Below, piece after piece: positions 1 to 6,829 of a DNA stretch of 7,235 nt. The stretch lies in NCBI GenBank assembly GCA_019236485.1, contig JAFAIY010000180.1, positions 1-7,235 on the forward strand, given 5' to 3'. Numbering within the stretch: the stretch's first letter is position 1; each line of letters begins with the position of its first letter. Source of the stretch: Comamonas sp. Its GTDB lineage: Bacteria > Pseudomonadota > Gammaproteobacteria > Burkholderiales > Burkholderiaceae_C. Below the pieces are notes generated by a model. That model was not told the origin of the DNA. It ran no database searches and was given only the letters and a program-made list of their open reading frames with translations. The position numbers and the translations under genes are program-made.

Positions 1-2206
1 TGGCCTCGTCGTGCAGCAGCACCAGGGCCTGCTGGTTCAGAAAGCCATCGAGCCAGGCCGCCACATCCATGGGCGCCACGCCCAGCGACAGATTGCGGCC
101 GAACTGGGTCACGACTTCGGCGCTTTCCAGCAGCTGCTCGTCCAGCAACAGGCGGCAGGCCATGCCGCGCAGCAGGGCCGCCGCGGCGTCGCCCATGGCC
201 ATGCTCCTGAGAGCGGCGCGCCAGGTATGGCGCGATTCCTCGGCTTGCGCGGAGAGTTTGCCCGAGCCGCGCAGGCGCAGCGCATCATGGGCGGCCAGCA
301 CCTGGGTCCGCATGGCGGCAGCGGCCTCCTCGTCCATGGCCATGCAGGCCACGGGCAGGCCGATGGCGGCACGCAGCACCAGGGAATCGATCACCGCGGC
401 CAGCAACGCCGTATCGGTCTGGCGCACACTGCCGTAGCGGTACACATTGGCCAGCGGCGGCAGGGCTTGCAACAGCTGGGCCACGTCGCCCGTGGTCGCG
501 GCACGCTCGGCCAGCGTGGCGATCAGGGCCTCGACCAGCTGCGGCAGATCGGCCAGCAGCGCATCGTCGATCGCCTGGGCGATCTGGGGCAGCGGTGTCT
601 CGGGCGTCAGGCTGGCGCGCAGCCTGGCCGTGGCGGCCTGGGCCACGGTGGCGCCGTGCACGCTGGCCTCGATGATGCGCACGGTCAGTTCGGGCTGCCA
701 CTGCAGCTGCCAGCTCTCGCGGAAAGTGCCGCGGTTGCGCTGCGCATCGCGCGCCAATTCGCCCCAGGCTATGCCCAGCAGGCGCAGGCGGTGCAGAAAG
801 TGGCTGCGCGCCAGATCGATATCCTTGCGCAGGTCCAGCGCCAGCAGCTTGGTCGCCGCCTCGGGCTTGAGGCGCAGCGTCTTCTGCTGCTGTTCGATAT
901 CGCGCTGCAGCGGCACCTGGGGCACATCGGCAGGTACGCAGCCGAGCACGTCGCCGACCGTCAGGCCGTCCTCGATCAGGCGCAGCGCTGCCGTCTCGCC
1001 CATGCAGATGACGGTGCTGATGGCCTCGTTAAGCTCCTCCAGCCCCGGCGAGGGCTGGCCGCGCAAGGCGGCCAGGCTTTCGGCCAGGCGCGTGGCCTCG
1101 ATGATGTGGGCGCTGGAGCAGTCCAGATCCTTGTCGCGCAGCAGATGCGCCACACGCGTCAGCCAGCCGGCCGTGCGCAGGGTGCTGGCGGAAACCGTGG
1201 CCGCCGGGGCTTGCGCCTTGCCGGGCGCCGAACATTGCCACAGGTGTGCATACCAGCCCGGCGAAGTAACCCCCGCGCCATAGCCGCTGCTGCTGGCCAG
1301 GTTGCGATAGGTCCAGGGCGCCCAGGTGGCCTGCACCTTGGCCTTGGGCAGGCCCTTGAGCAAGGCGCTGTCGGCCTTGGCCGTCACGCTCTCCTGGAGC
1401 GCCGGCACATGCCAGGCGCCGCAGACCACGGCAATGCGCTGGTGGCCGGCCCTGACCGCTTCGCGCAGGCACTGGCGCATCCAGGCCTCGCGCAATGCTT
1501 CGCGCCGTGCGTAGTGCGCACCGCGCCAGTGTTCCCCATGCTCGGCAACCTCTTGGCTGATCTCGCTGCGCACGGCGGTCATGGCCTCGGCAATGCTCTC
1601 GAACAGTGCCTCGCTGTCGCCGCGCTCTTCCACCAGGCGGTTCCACCAGCTTTCGCCGTCCTCGAAGCCCGCCGCATGGGCCAGCCAGTCCAGCGGATCG
1701 CCGGGCAGATGGCGGACGGCGATGTTCGCCTCGTCATCGAGCTCCACATCGGCGCGGTCCTCGGCAGCGGGCAGTGCTTCCACGGCCTCTGCATCTTCGC
1801 CGCCATCGGCTGCATCGTCACGGCCATCGGCTTCGGCCTGAGCCTTGCCAAGCTGCGCTCGCCGCTCGGCCTCCAGCGCCATGGCATGGGTCTGGGGCAG
1901 ATCGAAAAAGCGTACCGGCACCTGGTTGCGTCCGGCCCAGTGCAAGGCCTGCCATTCGGGTGAAAACTCGGCAAACGGATAGAAGGCCGCGTGGCTGGGC
2001 TCGTCCTGCCGGTAGACCAGCATGGCCACGGGCGGGCGCAGCTCGGGGCTTTGCAGCATGGGCAGCAGGGCCTCGCCCTCGGGCGGGCCCTCGACCAGAA
2101 TGCAGTCGGGCTGCAGGCGCTCCAGCGCCGCCAGCAGGCTGCGCGCGCAGCCCGGGCCGTGATGGCGTATGCCAAAGAAATGAATCGAATCAGCGGAAGT
2201 GGCCAT
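1..2206 (-). CDS. DUF5682-type protein with TraB/ChaN-like N-terminal region (3' end beyond window)
   Basis: An open frame of 735 codons runs from the ATG at 2206-2204 to the left window edge with no stop, so the C-terminus is missing. It begins MATSADSIHFFGIRHHGPG, and its sequence pattern matches DUF5682 as I remember the family. Residues 8-45 read as a beta strand, GIRHH (12-16), a helix, and a strand ending in VEGP (38-41). Residues 99-104 (RFFDLP) and IAVVCGAWH (258-266) follow. This order resembles TraB/PrgY/Tiki and EreA/ChaN proteins, where paired GxxH motifs and a glutamate form the presumed metal or active site; an enzymatic role is inference. Residues about 118-160 are an acidic, Ala-rich insertion. 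The rest is mostly alpha-helical and unrecognised. There is no signal peptide or membrane segment, so it is probably cytoplasmic. The ATG lacks a strong ribosome binding site (only GAG nearby), but residues 8-16 already carry family motifs. It follows the MoxR gene by 167 bp; a VWA gene would be expected next. Confidence 0.88.
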   Translation of the reverse strand, partial: MATSADSIHFFGIRHHGPGCARSLLAALERLQPDCILVEGPPEGEALLPMLQSPELRPPVAMLVYRQDEPSHAAFYPFAEFSPEWQALHWAGRNQVPVRFFDLPQTHAMALEAERRAQLGKAQAEADGRDDAADGGEDAEAVEALPAAEDRADVELDDEANIAVRHLPGDPLDWLAHAAGFEDGESWWNRLVEERGDSEALFESIAEAMTAVRSEISQEVAEHGEHWRGAHYARREALREAWMRQCLREAVRAGHQRIAVVCGAWHVPALQESVTAKADSALLKGLPKAKVQATWAPWTYRNLASSSGYGAGVTSPGWYAHLWQCSAPGKAQAPAATVSASTLRTAGWLTRVAHLLRDKDLDCSSAHIIEATRLAESLAALRGQPSPGLEELNEAISTVICMGETAALRLIEDGLTVGDVLGCVPADVPQVPLQRDIEQQQKTLRLKPEAATKLLALDLRKDIDLARSHFLHRLRLLGIAWGELARDAQRNRGTFRESWQLQWQPELTVRIIEASVHGATVAQAATARLRASLTPETPLPQIAQAIDDALLADLPQLVEALIATLAERAATTGDVAQLLQALPPLANVYRYGSVRQTDTALLAAVIDSLVLRAAIGLPVACMAMDEEAAAAMRTQVLAAHDALRLRGSGKLSAQAEESRHTWRAALRSMAMGDAAAALLRGMACRLLLDEQLLESAEVVTQFGRNLSLGVAPMDVAAWLDGFLNQQALVLLHDEA

Positions 2207-2265
2207 GGGCTCTATATCGGAAAGTCTGGGTAAGCGACTGACTTCCAAGCGGTTGGCACAGCCCG

Positions 2266-2282
2266 GCGAATCGCAGATTCGC
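2266..2282. repeat. 7-bp hairpin upstream of the DUF5682 gene
   Basis: GCGAATC (2266-2272) and GATTCGC (2276-2282) form a perfect inverted repeat with a three-base loop. It lies 60 bp upstream of the DUF5682 start, inside the 167-bp spacer after the MoxR gene. No T-tract follows on the minus strand, so it does not look like an intrinsic terminator. It could be an mRNA processing or stability element or an operator. The role is unknown. Confidence 0.45.
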
Positions 2283-2350
2283 GGTTGAGACTAGGCGCGT
2301 CACCAATGACAGCAGCTACGGCGAGGGGATGCGCGCAAAGACGTCTCAAA

Positions 2351-2363
2351 GGCTGTGGCAGCC
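2351..2363 (-). terminator. Weak terminator-like hairpin after the MoxR gene
   Basis: Read on the minus strand, GGCTG-CCA-CAGCC begins 10 bp beyond the MoxR stop codon and is followed by only TTT. The stem is five base pairs, so it is at best a partial terminator or an RNA 3'-end stabiliser between the MoxR and DUF5682 genes. Chance occurrence in GC-rich sequence is quite possible. Confidence 0.25.
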
Positions 2364-2373
2364 GCTGGCCAAA

Positions 2374-3456
2374 TTACAGCTGTTCGCGGCAGGCGCGGTA
2401 CAGATCCTTCCAGTCGCTGCGCTCCTTGACCACGGTTTCCAGGTATTCCTTCCACACCACCGTGTCCTGCACCGGGTCCTTGATGACGGCACCCAGCAGA
2501 CCCGAGGCCACATCGCCGGCGCGCAGCACGCCGTCGCCGAAGTGGCCGGCCAAGGCCATGCCGCTGTTGATGACCGAGATGGCCTCGGCCGTGGACAGCG
2601 TGGAGCTCGGCGACTTGAGGCGCACGGTCTTGCCATCCTCGGTCTGGCCATGGCGCAGCTCGCGAAAGATCTGCACCACGCGGCGCACTTCCTGCAGCGC
2701 GGGCGGTTCGGCCGGCAGCTGCAGCGCGCGGCCCTGCTCGGCCACGCGCTTGGAGACGATCTGCACCTCCTCGTCCTGCGAGGCCGGCACGGGCAGAACC
2801 ACGGTGTTGAAGCGGCGCTTCAAGGCACTGGACAGCTCGTTCACGCCCTTGTCGCGGTTGTTGGCCGTGGCGATGACCGAGAAGCCCGGTACGGCCTGGA
2901 ATTCGGACCCCAGCTCGGGCACGGGCAAGGTCTTTTCGGACAGCACGGTGATCAGGGTGTCCTGAACATCGGCGGGAATGCGCGTGAGTTCCTCGATGCG
3001 CGCGATCTTGCCCAGGCGCATGGCGTTGACCAGCGGGCTGGGGATCAGCGCCTTGTCGGAAGGGCCATGGGCCAGCAGCTGGGCGTAGTTCCAGCCATAG
3101 CGCAGCTGTTCCTCGCTGGTACCGGCCGTGCCCTGGATGAGCATGGTGGAGTCGCCGCTCACGGCCGCCGACAGGTGCTCGGACACCCAGGACTTGGCCG
3201 TGCCCGGCACACCGTACAACAGCAAGGCGCGATCGGTGGCCAGCGTGGAGACCGCAATCTCCATCAGGCGCGGATTGCCTATGTATTTGGCGCTGACTTC
3301 AAAACCGTTGCTGAGCTTGCCGCCCATCAGATACTGCAGCACGGCCCAGGGCGAGAGCTTCCAGTTGGGCGGACGCGGACGATCGTCCACCTTCTGCAGG
3401 GCATCGAGTTCTTCGGCAAATTGCTGTTCTGCGTGCTGACGTAGTACTTGGCTCAT
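2374..3456 (-). CDS. MoxR-like AAA+ ATPase
   Basis: A 360-residue cytoplasmic ATPase of the MoxR branch of AAA+ proteins. These hydrolyse ATP as hexamers to remodel or activate partners, often together with a VWA-domain protein. Visible motifs are Walker A GVPGTAKS (82-89), a Walker B-like strand IARIEELTR (151-159), sensor 1 in FSVIATAN (192-199) and an arginine-rich ALKRRF (211-216) at the arginine-finger position. A C-terminal helical lid reaches DLYRACREQL. Length is normal for a MoxR core. Walker B ends in Glu-Glu rather than the usual Asp-Glu. The chosen ATG (3456-3454) begins MSQVLRQHAEQQF. The frame is open 27 codons further up, but that extension is Cys/Ser-rich, overlaps the inverted repeat and looks non-coding. 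The start has no clear ribosome binding site. It follows the DUF5691 gene by 124 bp and is followed by the DUF5682 gene, which supports a joint function. Its client is unknown. Confidence 0.94.
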   Translation of the reverse strand: MSQVLRQHAEQQFAEELDALQKVDDRPRPPNWKLSPWAVLQYLMGGKLSNGFEVSAKYIGNPRLMEIAVSTLATDRALLLYGVPGTAKSWVSEHLSAAVSGDSTMLIQGTAGTSEEQLRYGWNYAQLLAHGPSDKALIPSPLVNAMRLGKIARIEELTRIPADVQDTLITVLSEKTLPVPELGSEFQAVPGFSVIATANNRDKGVNELSSALKRRFNTVVLPVPASQDEEVQIVSKRVAEQGRALQLPAEPPALQEVRRVVQIFRELRHGQTEDGKTVRLKSPSSTLSTAEAISVINSGMALAGHFGDGVLRAGDVASGLLGAVIKDPVQDTVVWKEYLETVVKERSDWKDLYRACREQL

Positions 3457-3491
3457 GGTGTGCTTCGGGATTGAATTCGGAAAACAAATAC

Positions 3492-3567
3492 GACTTACGC
3501 AAATCAGGCTCAGGCAAGACGTTTGCCCTATGGGCATGCTTCTTGTGCATCCTTGTTTGCGTAAGTC
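3492..3567. repeat. Perfect 12-bp inverted repeat bounding a 76-bp element
   Basis: GACTTACGCAAA (3492-3503) and its exact reverse complement TTTGCGTAAGTC (3556-3567) bound 52 bp in the spacer between the DUF5691 and MoxR genes. The interior has smaller hairpins: GGCAA/TTGCC (3513-3517 with 3523-3527) and GCCC/GGGC (3525-3528 with 3532-3535). The size and terminal repeats resemble a MITE or an insertion-sequence remnant. I see no convincing target-site duplication and no transposase. Alternatives are a long-loop mRNA structure or a paired binding site for a regulator of the MoxR gene. That the repeat exists is certain; its nature is not. Confidence 0.7.
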
Positions 3568-3580
3568 CTGACAAAGAGGG

Positions 3581-5269
3581 TTAGGCGCTCAGCGCGGCAT
3601 GCAGGGCCACGCGCAGATCGACACAGCGGTTGAGCTGCGCCAGCACGCGCTCGTCGTCCCAGGGACGCAGGCGCGCGCGTTCCAGCCTGGCCTGCTGCTC
3701 GGGTGTGAGCGCAATGCCGCCGGCAGTTGTGGAATCGAGATCGGCTTCGGTGGCAGAGCCGGCGACCGGCTTGCGCCATAGCTGAGCAAAGCGCGGCAGT
3801 ACCGCGGCATGCAGCCGGCGTGCACAGGCCAGCAAGGCCTGGTCGGCCTGCCAGCTATGCCAGCTGCCGGTGACCTGCTTGCCGCCCAGAGCCTTGTCCA
3901 GCTCATCCATCAGCCGCTCGGACATGGGCAGCGAAAACTCGCCGACTGCGGGCATACCGCTTTCGATGGCATTGACGCGCTCGATCAGCGTGCCCTTGGC
4001 CTGCTCCAGCCGGGCCAGCCAGAGCGCCTCGCGCTGCTCCTGGCTGAGCTGGTTGAGCAGCGCGGGCAGCAGCGACTCGGCCCTTGCATCGCGGTCCATG
4101 GTCTGCAGCAGCGCAATCCAGCGCACGTCGTGCTGATCGCGCAAGGCGGCCAGCCAGCCCTGGCGCAGCGCCGTCTTCCAGTCGCTGCGGCGGCTCCATT
4201 CCCAGAGCTGCTCGGGTGTCATGCCCAGGGTGTCAATCCAGAAATCGACGGGCGCCTGCTCCACCATCTGCTGCAACCACCAGGCTTTCACGCCCTTGAC
4301 ATAGGCCGGCGGCTGCAGCGCGATGCCGTCGCGCTCCCAATCCTTGCAGCCCTCCTCGGGCGGCTCGATCTGCCATTCGCCCTTGGCGTTGCGGCTCAGC
4401 ATGGCTTGCAGCCAGCCGGTGATGCGCTGGCTGTGGCCGCTTTGCGGCAGGCGCGACAGCAGGCGGGCCGCGTTTTCGCGCACCTCCTTGCTGCGGTCGC
4501 CCAGCAGCTTTTCCAGCAGCGGTTCGTCCTCCAAGGACAGACCTGTCCCCAGCGCCATGACCATGGGTGCGCGCTCCTTGGCGCTCAGCTCCTTCAGGCT
4601 GGCCTCCAGCCTTGCGCGGGCCCGGGCCGGACCGGTCTGGCGCTCGCCGTGCAGCAGGGCAAGGCGCTGATCGATGGAGCCCTCCTGCCAGATCTGCTCG
4701 GGGTCGGCTATTTCCTGCACGCCGCCGGCATAGCTCCATTGCGGATTGAGCGCCGCCAGCCAGCGCCCGCGCTCGCCCAGCACGGGGGTCAGCCAATGGC
4801 GCAGCGCCACGGACTGACGCCCCTGCTCCAGCGCCTCCACCAGCAAGCCATGGGGCAGGCGCTGTCCGACTCCATCCAGGGCCGCGAACATGGGGGCCTG
4901 CAGATTCTGCGGCCCCTCCCTCAGCACCTCGCGCATCAGCTCCTGCAAGCGCGCGCCGTCCGGTGCCGGGCGTGTCTCTGCCGGCACCGGCGCCAAGGTC
5001 TGGCCCCGCCCCTGGCCCGGAACCCAGCCCGCGCGCTCCAGCACGGCCGCCACGGCACTCGCGCGCAGCAGCTGCTGAGCCGCAGAATGCCCTACGCCAG
5101 GTTGCCGTGCGTCCAAGCTTCCCGAGGCCGCCAGCGCCGTCTGCAGCGCCTGCTGGCCGGCCGGCGCTGCGCCGTCCGCACCCAGCATAAAGATTTGCGG
5201 CACAGGCAGGCGATCCACGCCCACCATGGCCGATTGCTGCAATGCAGCCCAGATTTGTGCGCTGCTCAT
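3581..5269 (-). CDS. DUF5691-type helical (HEAT-like) protein
   Basis: A 562-residue, probably cytoplasmic protein rich in Leu, Ala, Trp, Gln and Arg, with amphipathic helices along most of its length. It fits DUF5691 in length, in position between the SWIM and MoxR genes, and in sequence style. Residues about 230-290 look like HEAT/ARM helical pairs: KERAPMVMALGTGLSLEDEP, then KEVRENAARLLSRLP at 261-275. Other marks are a Trp-rich segment at 327-365 (KAWWLQQM, FWIDTLGM, EQLWEWSRRSDW) and RPWDDERVLAQL near the C-terminus. No catalytic motif, signal peptide or membrane segment is seen, so a scaffold or adaptor role is an inference. The start MSSAQIWAALQQSAMVGVDR is preferred to upstream in-frame ATGs because its ATG overlaps the SWIM stop in an ATGA and has GGAG nine bases upstream. 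The upstream extension merely shadows the SWIM gene. Translational coupling to the SWIM gene is likely. Confidence 0.86.
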   Translation of the reverse strand: MSSAQIWAALQQSAMVGVDRLPVPQIFMLGADGAAPAGQQALQTALAASGSLDARQPGVGHSAAQQLLRASAVAAVLERAGWVPGQGRGQTLAPVPAETRPAPDGARLQELMREVLREGPQNLQAPMFAALDGVGQRLPHGLLVEALEQGRQSVALRHWLTPVLGERGRWLAALNPQWSYAGGVQEIADPEQIWQEGSIDQRLALLHGERQTGPARARARLEASLKELSAKERAPMVMALGTGLSLEDEPLLEKLLGDRSKEVRENAARLLSRLPQSGHSQRITGWLQAMLSRNAKGEWQIEPPEEGCKDWERDGIALQPPAYVKGVKAWWLQQMVEQAPVDFWIDTLGMTPEQLWEWSRRSDWKTALRQGWLAALRDQHDVRWIALLQTMDRDARAESLLPALLNQLSQEQREALWLARLEQAKGTLIERVNAIESGMPAVGEFSLPMSERLMDELDKALGGKQVTGSWHSWQADQALLACARRLHAAVLPRFAQLWRKPVAGSATEADLDSTTAGGIALTPEQQARLERARLRPWDDERVLAQLNRCVDLRVALHAALSA

Positions 5270-6678
5270 ATGTTTTCGCTCCGGTGATGCCAGATGCATT
5301 GCGACACGCCCGCGGCATCGGTCTGCCAGGCGCTGAGAAGACGCCAGCACCCGACATGACCCCGGCCCGGCTCCCACTCGCCAAAACCCAGCATGGGTGT
5401 GCCGCCCGTCAGCGCCAGCAGGTGCCAGGCCTCGTCGTCGGCCACCACCACAGGCACCTGGCTGGGCAAGCCGCCCTGCTGTTCGGGCCAGATAGCCCAC
5501 CACTGCCCATCGGCGAACTGCAGTTGCACCTGCGCGCACCACAGAGGCTGCGCGGCCTGCAGCGGATTGGCTGCCACGCGGCCGGCCAGGTCGGCCAAAG
5601 CAGCGGCTGCCACCGTGGTATTCAGGGGCGCGGCCTGCTCCACCAGCGCCTCGGCATTGCCGCCCGCCAGCAGAGCGCGCAGCGGTGAGTGGCCCGGATA
5701 GAAATGCAGGGCGCAGCGGTAGGAACGGCCCGATAGCCAGGCAGTTTCAAAGCCGCGCCCGCCCTGGGAGTAATCGAGCAGCAGCGCCGCTCTGCCGCTT
5801 TGCCGGCCCTGCAACCAGACCCGGCGCTCCATCAGCCGGCCTTCGCGCTCCATGCTGCGCAGGCCGACCACATGCCATTCGTCGGCCACTTGCTCGCCCA
5901 GGGCCAGCACCTCGGCCTTGTCCATGGGCCAGCCGAGGGCGGCCATCACATCGGCCTTGACGGGTGCAGACAGCGATTCGCGGCGCTGCACGGCATCGAC
6001 CAGCAGCTGCCAATGACCCAGCTGCGCCAGCAGGTCGCGCGGCCAGGCGGGATGGCTGTCCACCAGCGCCCAGGCCTCCTTGATGCGCGCGGCCATGCCG
6101 CCGGCCTGCGCGTCCACCATGCGCGCGGCCATATTGTTCCACTGGGCACGGGCCTGGTTGTCGCCTGCCAGATTGGCCAGACCGCTGCGCACCATGTCCT
6201 GCATCCACAGCGACAGCTCCTGCATGCCCGCGGCCACTTTGTCCCAGCGTTTGTCTTCACGCCTGGCCTGCTGCCTGGCCGCGGCTTCGGGGTCCGCAGG
6301 CGCTGCCACAGCAGCCGCGGCCTTGGCCTCTTTCTTCTCGGCCTTGTCCTGCCGGCCCGCCAGCCAGTTGTTCACCCACTCGGGCGGCTCGCCGCCTTCC
6401 CCCACCTGTCCGCCCGCACGCAGCAGCATCAGCGCCAGTCCATGCTTGCAGGGGAATTTGCGGCTGGGGCACGAGCACTTGAAGGCCGGGCCACTGAGGT
6501 CCACCTGGGTCTGATAGGGCTTGCTGCCGCTGCCCTGGCACTCACCCCAGACCGCGGCTGCGTTGCTGCCCGTGCTGGGCCATTTGCTGATGGATTGCAG
6601 CCCCTTGGCCGCCTTGCTGGATGCGGCGTCCGGCGACAAGGCCAATACCTGCTCTTCAGTTGCTAACACACGCGACAA
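5266..6678 (-). CDS. SWIM zinc-finger protein
   Basis: A 470-residue protein with a SWIM zinc finger (CxCx6CxH) near its N-terminus: C68, C70, C77 and H79 in FKCSCPSRKFPCKHGLALML. SWIM domains bind zinc and are predicted to contact DNA or protein. The N-terminus resembles the SWIM proteins of DUF5691/MoxR cassettes (EQVLALSPDAASSKAAKGL). Residues about 111-145 form a Lys/Glu/Ala-rich charged linker. The remaining 320 residues are helical and then mixed, Trp-rich and without known catalytic motifs, ending in CWRLLSAWQTDAAG. The start is TTG (6678-6676) with AGGGGA five bases upstream. A GTG three codons later (6669) would put that site too far away. The stop overlaps the DUF5691 start. It appears to be the first gene of the cassette, preceded by a 184-bp spacer. 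No helicase is adjacent, although SWIM domains also occur in SNF2 helicases. Confidence 0.92.
   Translation of the reverse strand: MSRVLATEEQVLALSPDAASSKAAKGLQSISKWPSTGSNAAAVWGECQGSGSKPYQTQVDLSGPAFKCSCPSRKFPCKHGLALMLLRAGGQVGEGGEPPEWVNNWLAGRQDKAEKKEAKAAAAVAAPADPEAAARQQARREDKRWDKVAAGMQELSLWMQDMVRSGLANLAGDNQARAQWNNMAARMVDAQAGGMAARIKEAWALVDSHPAWPRDLLAQLGHWQLLVDAVQRRESLSAPVKADVMAALGWPMDKAEVLALGEQVADEWHVVGLRSMEREGRLMERRVWLQGRQSGRAALLLDYSQGGRGFETAWLSGRSYRCALHFYPGHSPLRALLAGGNAEALVEQAAPLNTTVAAAALADLAGRVAANPLQAAQPLWCAQVQLQFADGQWWAIWPEQQGGLPSQVPVVVADDEAWHLLALTGGTPMLGFGEWEPGRGHVGCWRLLSAWQTDAAGVSQCIWHHRSENI
5279..5282 (-). promoter_or_regulatory. Ribosome binding site of the DUF5691 gene
   Basis: GGAG on the minus strand sits nine bases before the ATG at 5269, inside the 3' end of the SWIM gene. 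It decides the start of the DUF5691 gene and shows that this gene is translated as part of the SWIM mRNA. Confidence 0.7.
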
Positions 6679-6683
6679 AGATA

Positions 6684-6689
6684 TCCCCT
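6684..6689 (-). promoter_or_regulatory. Ribosome binding site of the SWIM gene
   Basis: AGGGGA on the minus strand lies five bases upstream of TTG at 6678. It is the best Shine-Dalgarno sequence in this spacer and supports the TTG start over the downstream GTG at 6669. Confidence 0.6.
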
Positions 6690-6723
6690 GTTGACGACAC
6701 TATCCATCGATCCGACCAAAACC

Positions 6724-6740
6724 GGCGGCCTGGAGCCGCC
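6724..6740 (-). other. GC-rich hairpin in the SWIM leader (possible terminator or attenuator)
   Basis: GGCGGC (6724-6729) and GCCGCC (6735-6740) form a perfect six-base-pair stem with a five-base loop. On the minus strand the stem is followed by GGTTTTGG, a short U-tract. It lies 45 bp upstream of the SWIM start, so it could end transcripts from the methyltransferase gene or act as an attenuator in the leader of the cassette. The U-tract is too short for a confident terminator. Confidence 0.4.
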
Positions 6741-6758
6741 CAGCCACGACATTCAGCG

Positions 6759-6776
6759 AATGATATAAAAATAATA
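6759..6776 (-). promoter_or_regulatory. AT-rich tract, candidate promoter of the SWIM cassette
   Basis: This is the most AT-rich stretch of the window, in the spacer upstream of the SWIM gene. On the minus strand TATTAT (6776-6771) matches five of six bases of a sigma-70 -10 box. The hexamer 17 bp upstream (CTCGTA) does not match a -35 box. The position suits an operon promoter, but the exact element is uncertain. Confidence 0.35.
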
Positions 6777-6795
6777 GCGTATTACACGCTGCATA

Positions 6796-6829
6796 CGAGC
6801 GGGCCAGGAGAAAAACGCTGACCCGCTCG
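6796..6829. repeat. 8-bp inverted repeat downstream of the methyltransferase gene
   Basis: CGAGCGGG (6796-6803) and CCCGCTCG (6822-6829) form a perfect stem around an 18-base loop, starting 33 bp beyond the methyltransferase stop. Five consecutive Ts on the minus strand lie in the loop, not after the stem, so it is not a canonical intrinsic terminator. It may still mark the mRNA 3' end of the upstream gene, or be a regulator site just upstream of the candidate promoter. Confidence 0.45.

Noticed and set aside
11..1963. 650-codon open frame on the plus strand
   Set aside because: It lies antisense to the DUF5682 gene; long antisense frames are common in GC-rich coding DNA. Its protein is Gln/Gly/His/Ala-rich and low in complexity with no recognisable domain, whereas the minus-strand frame carries clear family motifs.
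2329..3444. 371-codon plus-strand frame opposite the MoxR gene
   Set aside because: The minus-strand frame encodes Walker A, sensor 1 and arginine-finger motifs. The plus-strand product is a His/Gly/Gln-rich shadow.
3457..3537. 27-residue N-terminal extension of the MoxR protein
   Set aside because: It is Cys/Ser-rich, falls partly in the inverted-repeat element and does not resemble MoxR N-termini. MSQVLRQ is the sensible start despite a weak ribosome binding site.
3492..3567. Intrinsic terminator for the DUF5691 gene
   Set aside because: The 12-bp stem has a 52-base loop and no T-tract follows it on the minus strand, so it does not fit an intrinsic terminator.
3809..5287. 492-codon open frame on the plus strand
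   Set aside because: It is antisense to the DUF5691 gene, with skewed His/Gln/Leu composition and no domain. The minus-strand gene has a good ribosome binding site and operon coupling.
5270..5542. N-terminal extension of the DUF5691 frame to an upstream ATG at 5542
   Set aside because: The extension overlaps the SWIM coding sequence in another frame and is Arg/Gly/Ala-rich. The ATGA overlap plus GGAG identifies the start at 5269.
5800..6666. 288-codon plus-strand frame opposite the SWIM gene
   Set aside because: Same strand-shadow pattern; the opposite strand encodes an intact SWIM motif in a continuous frame.
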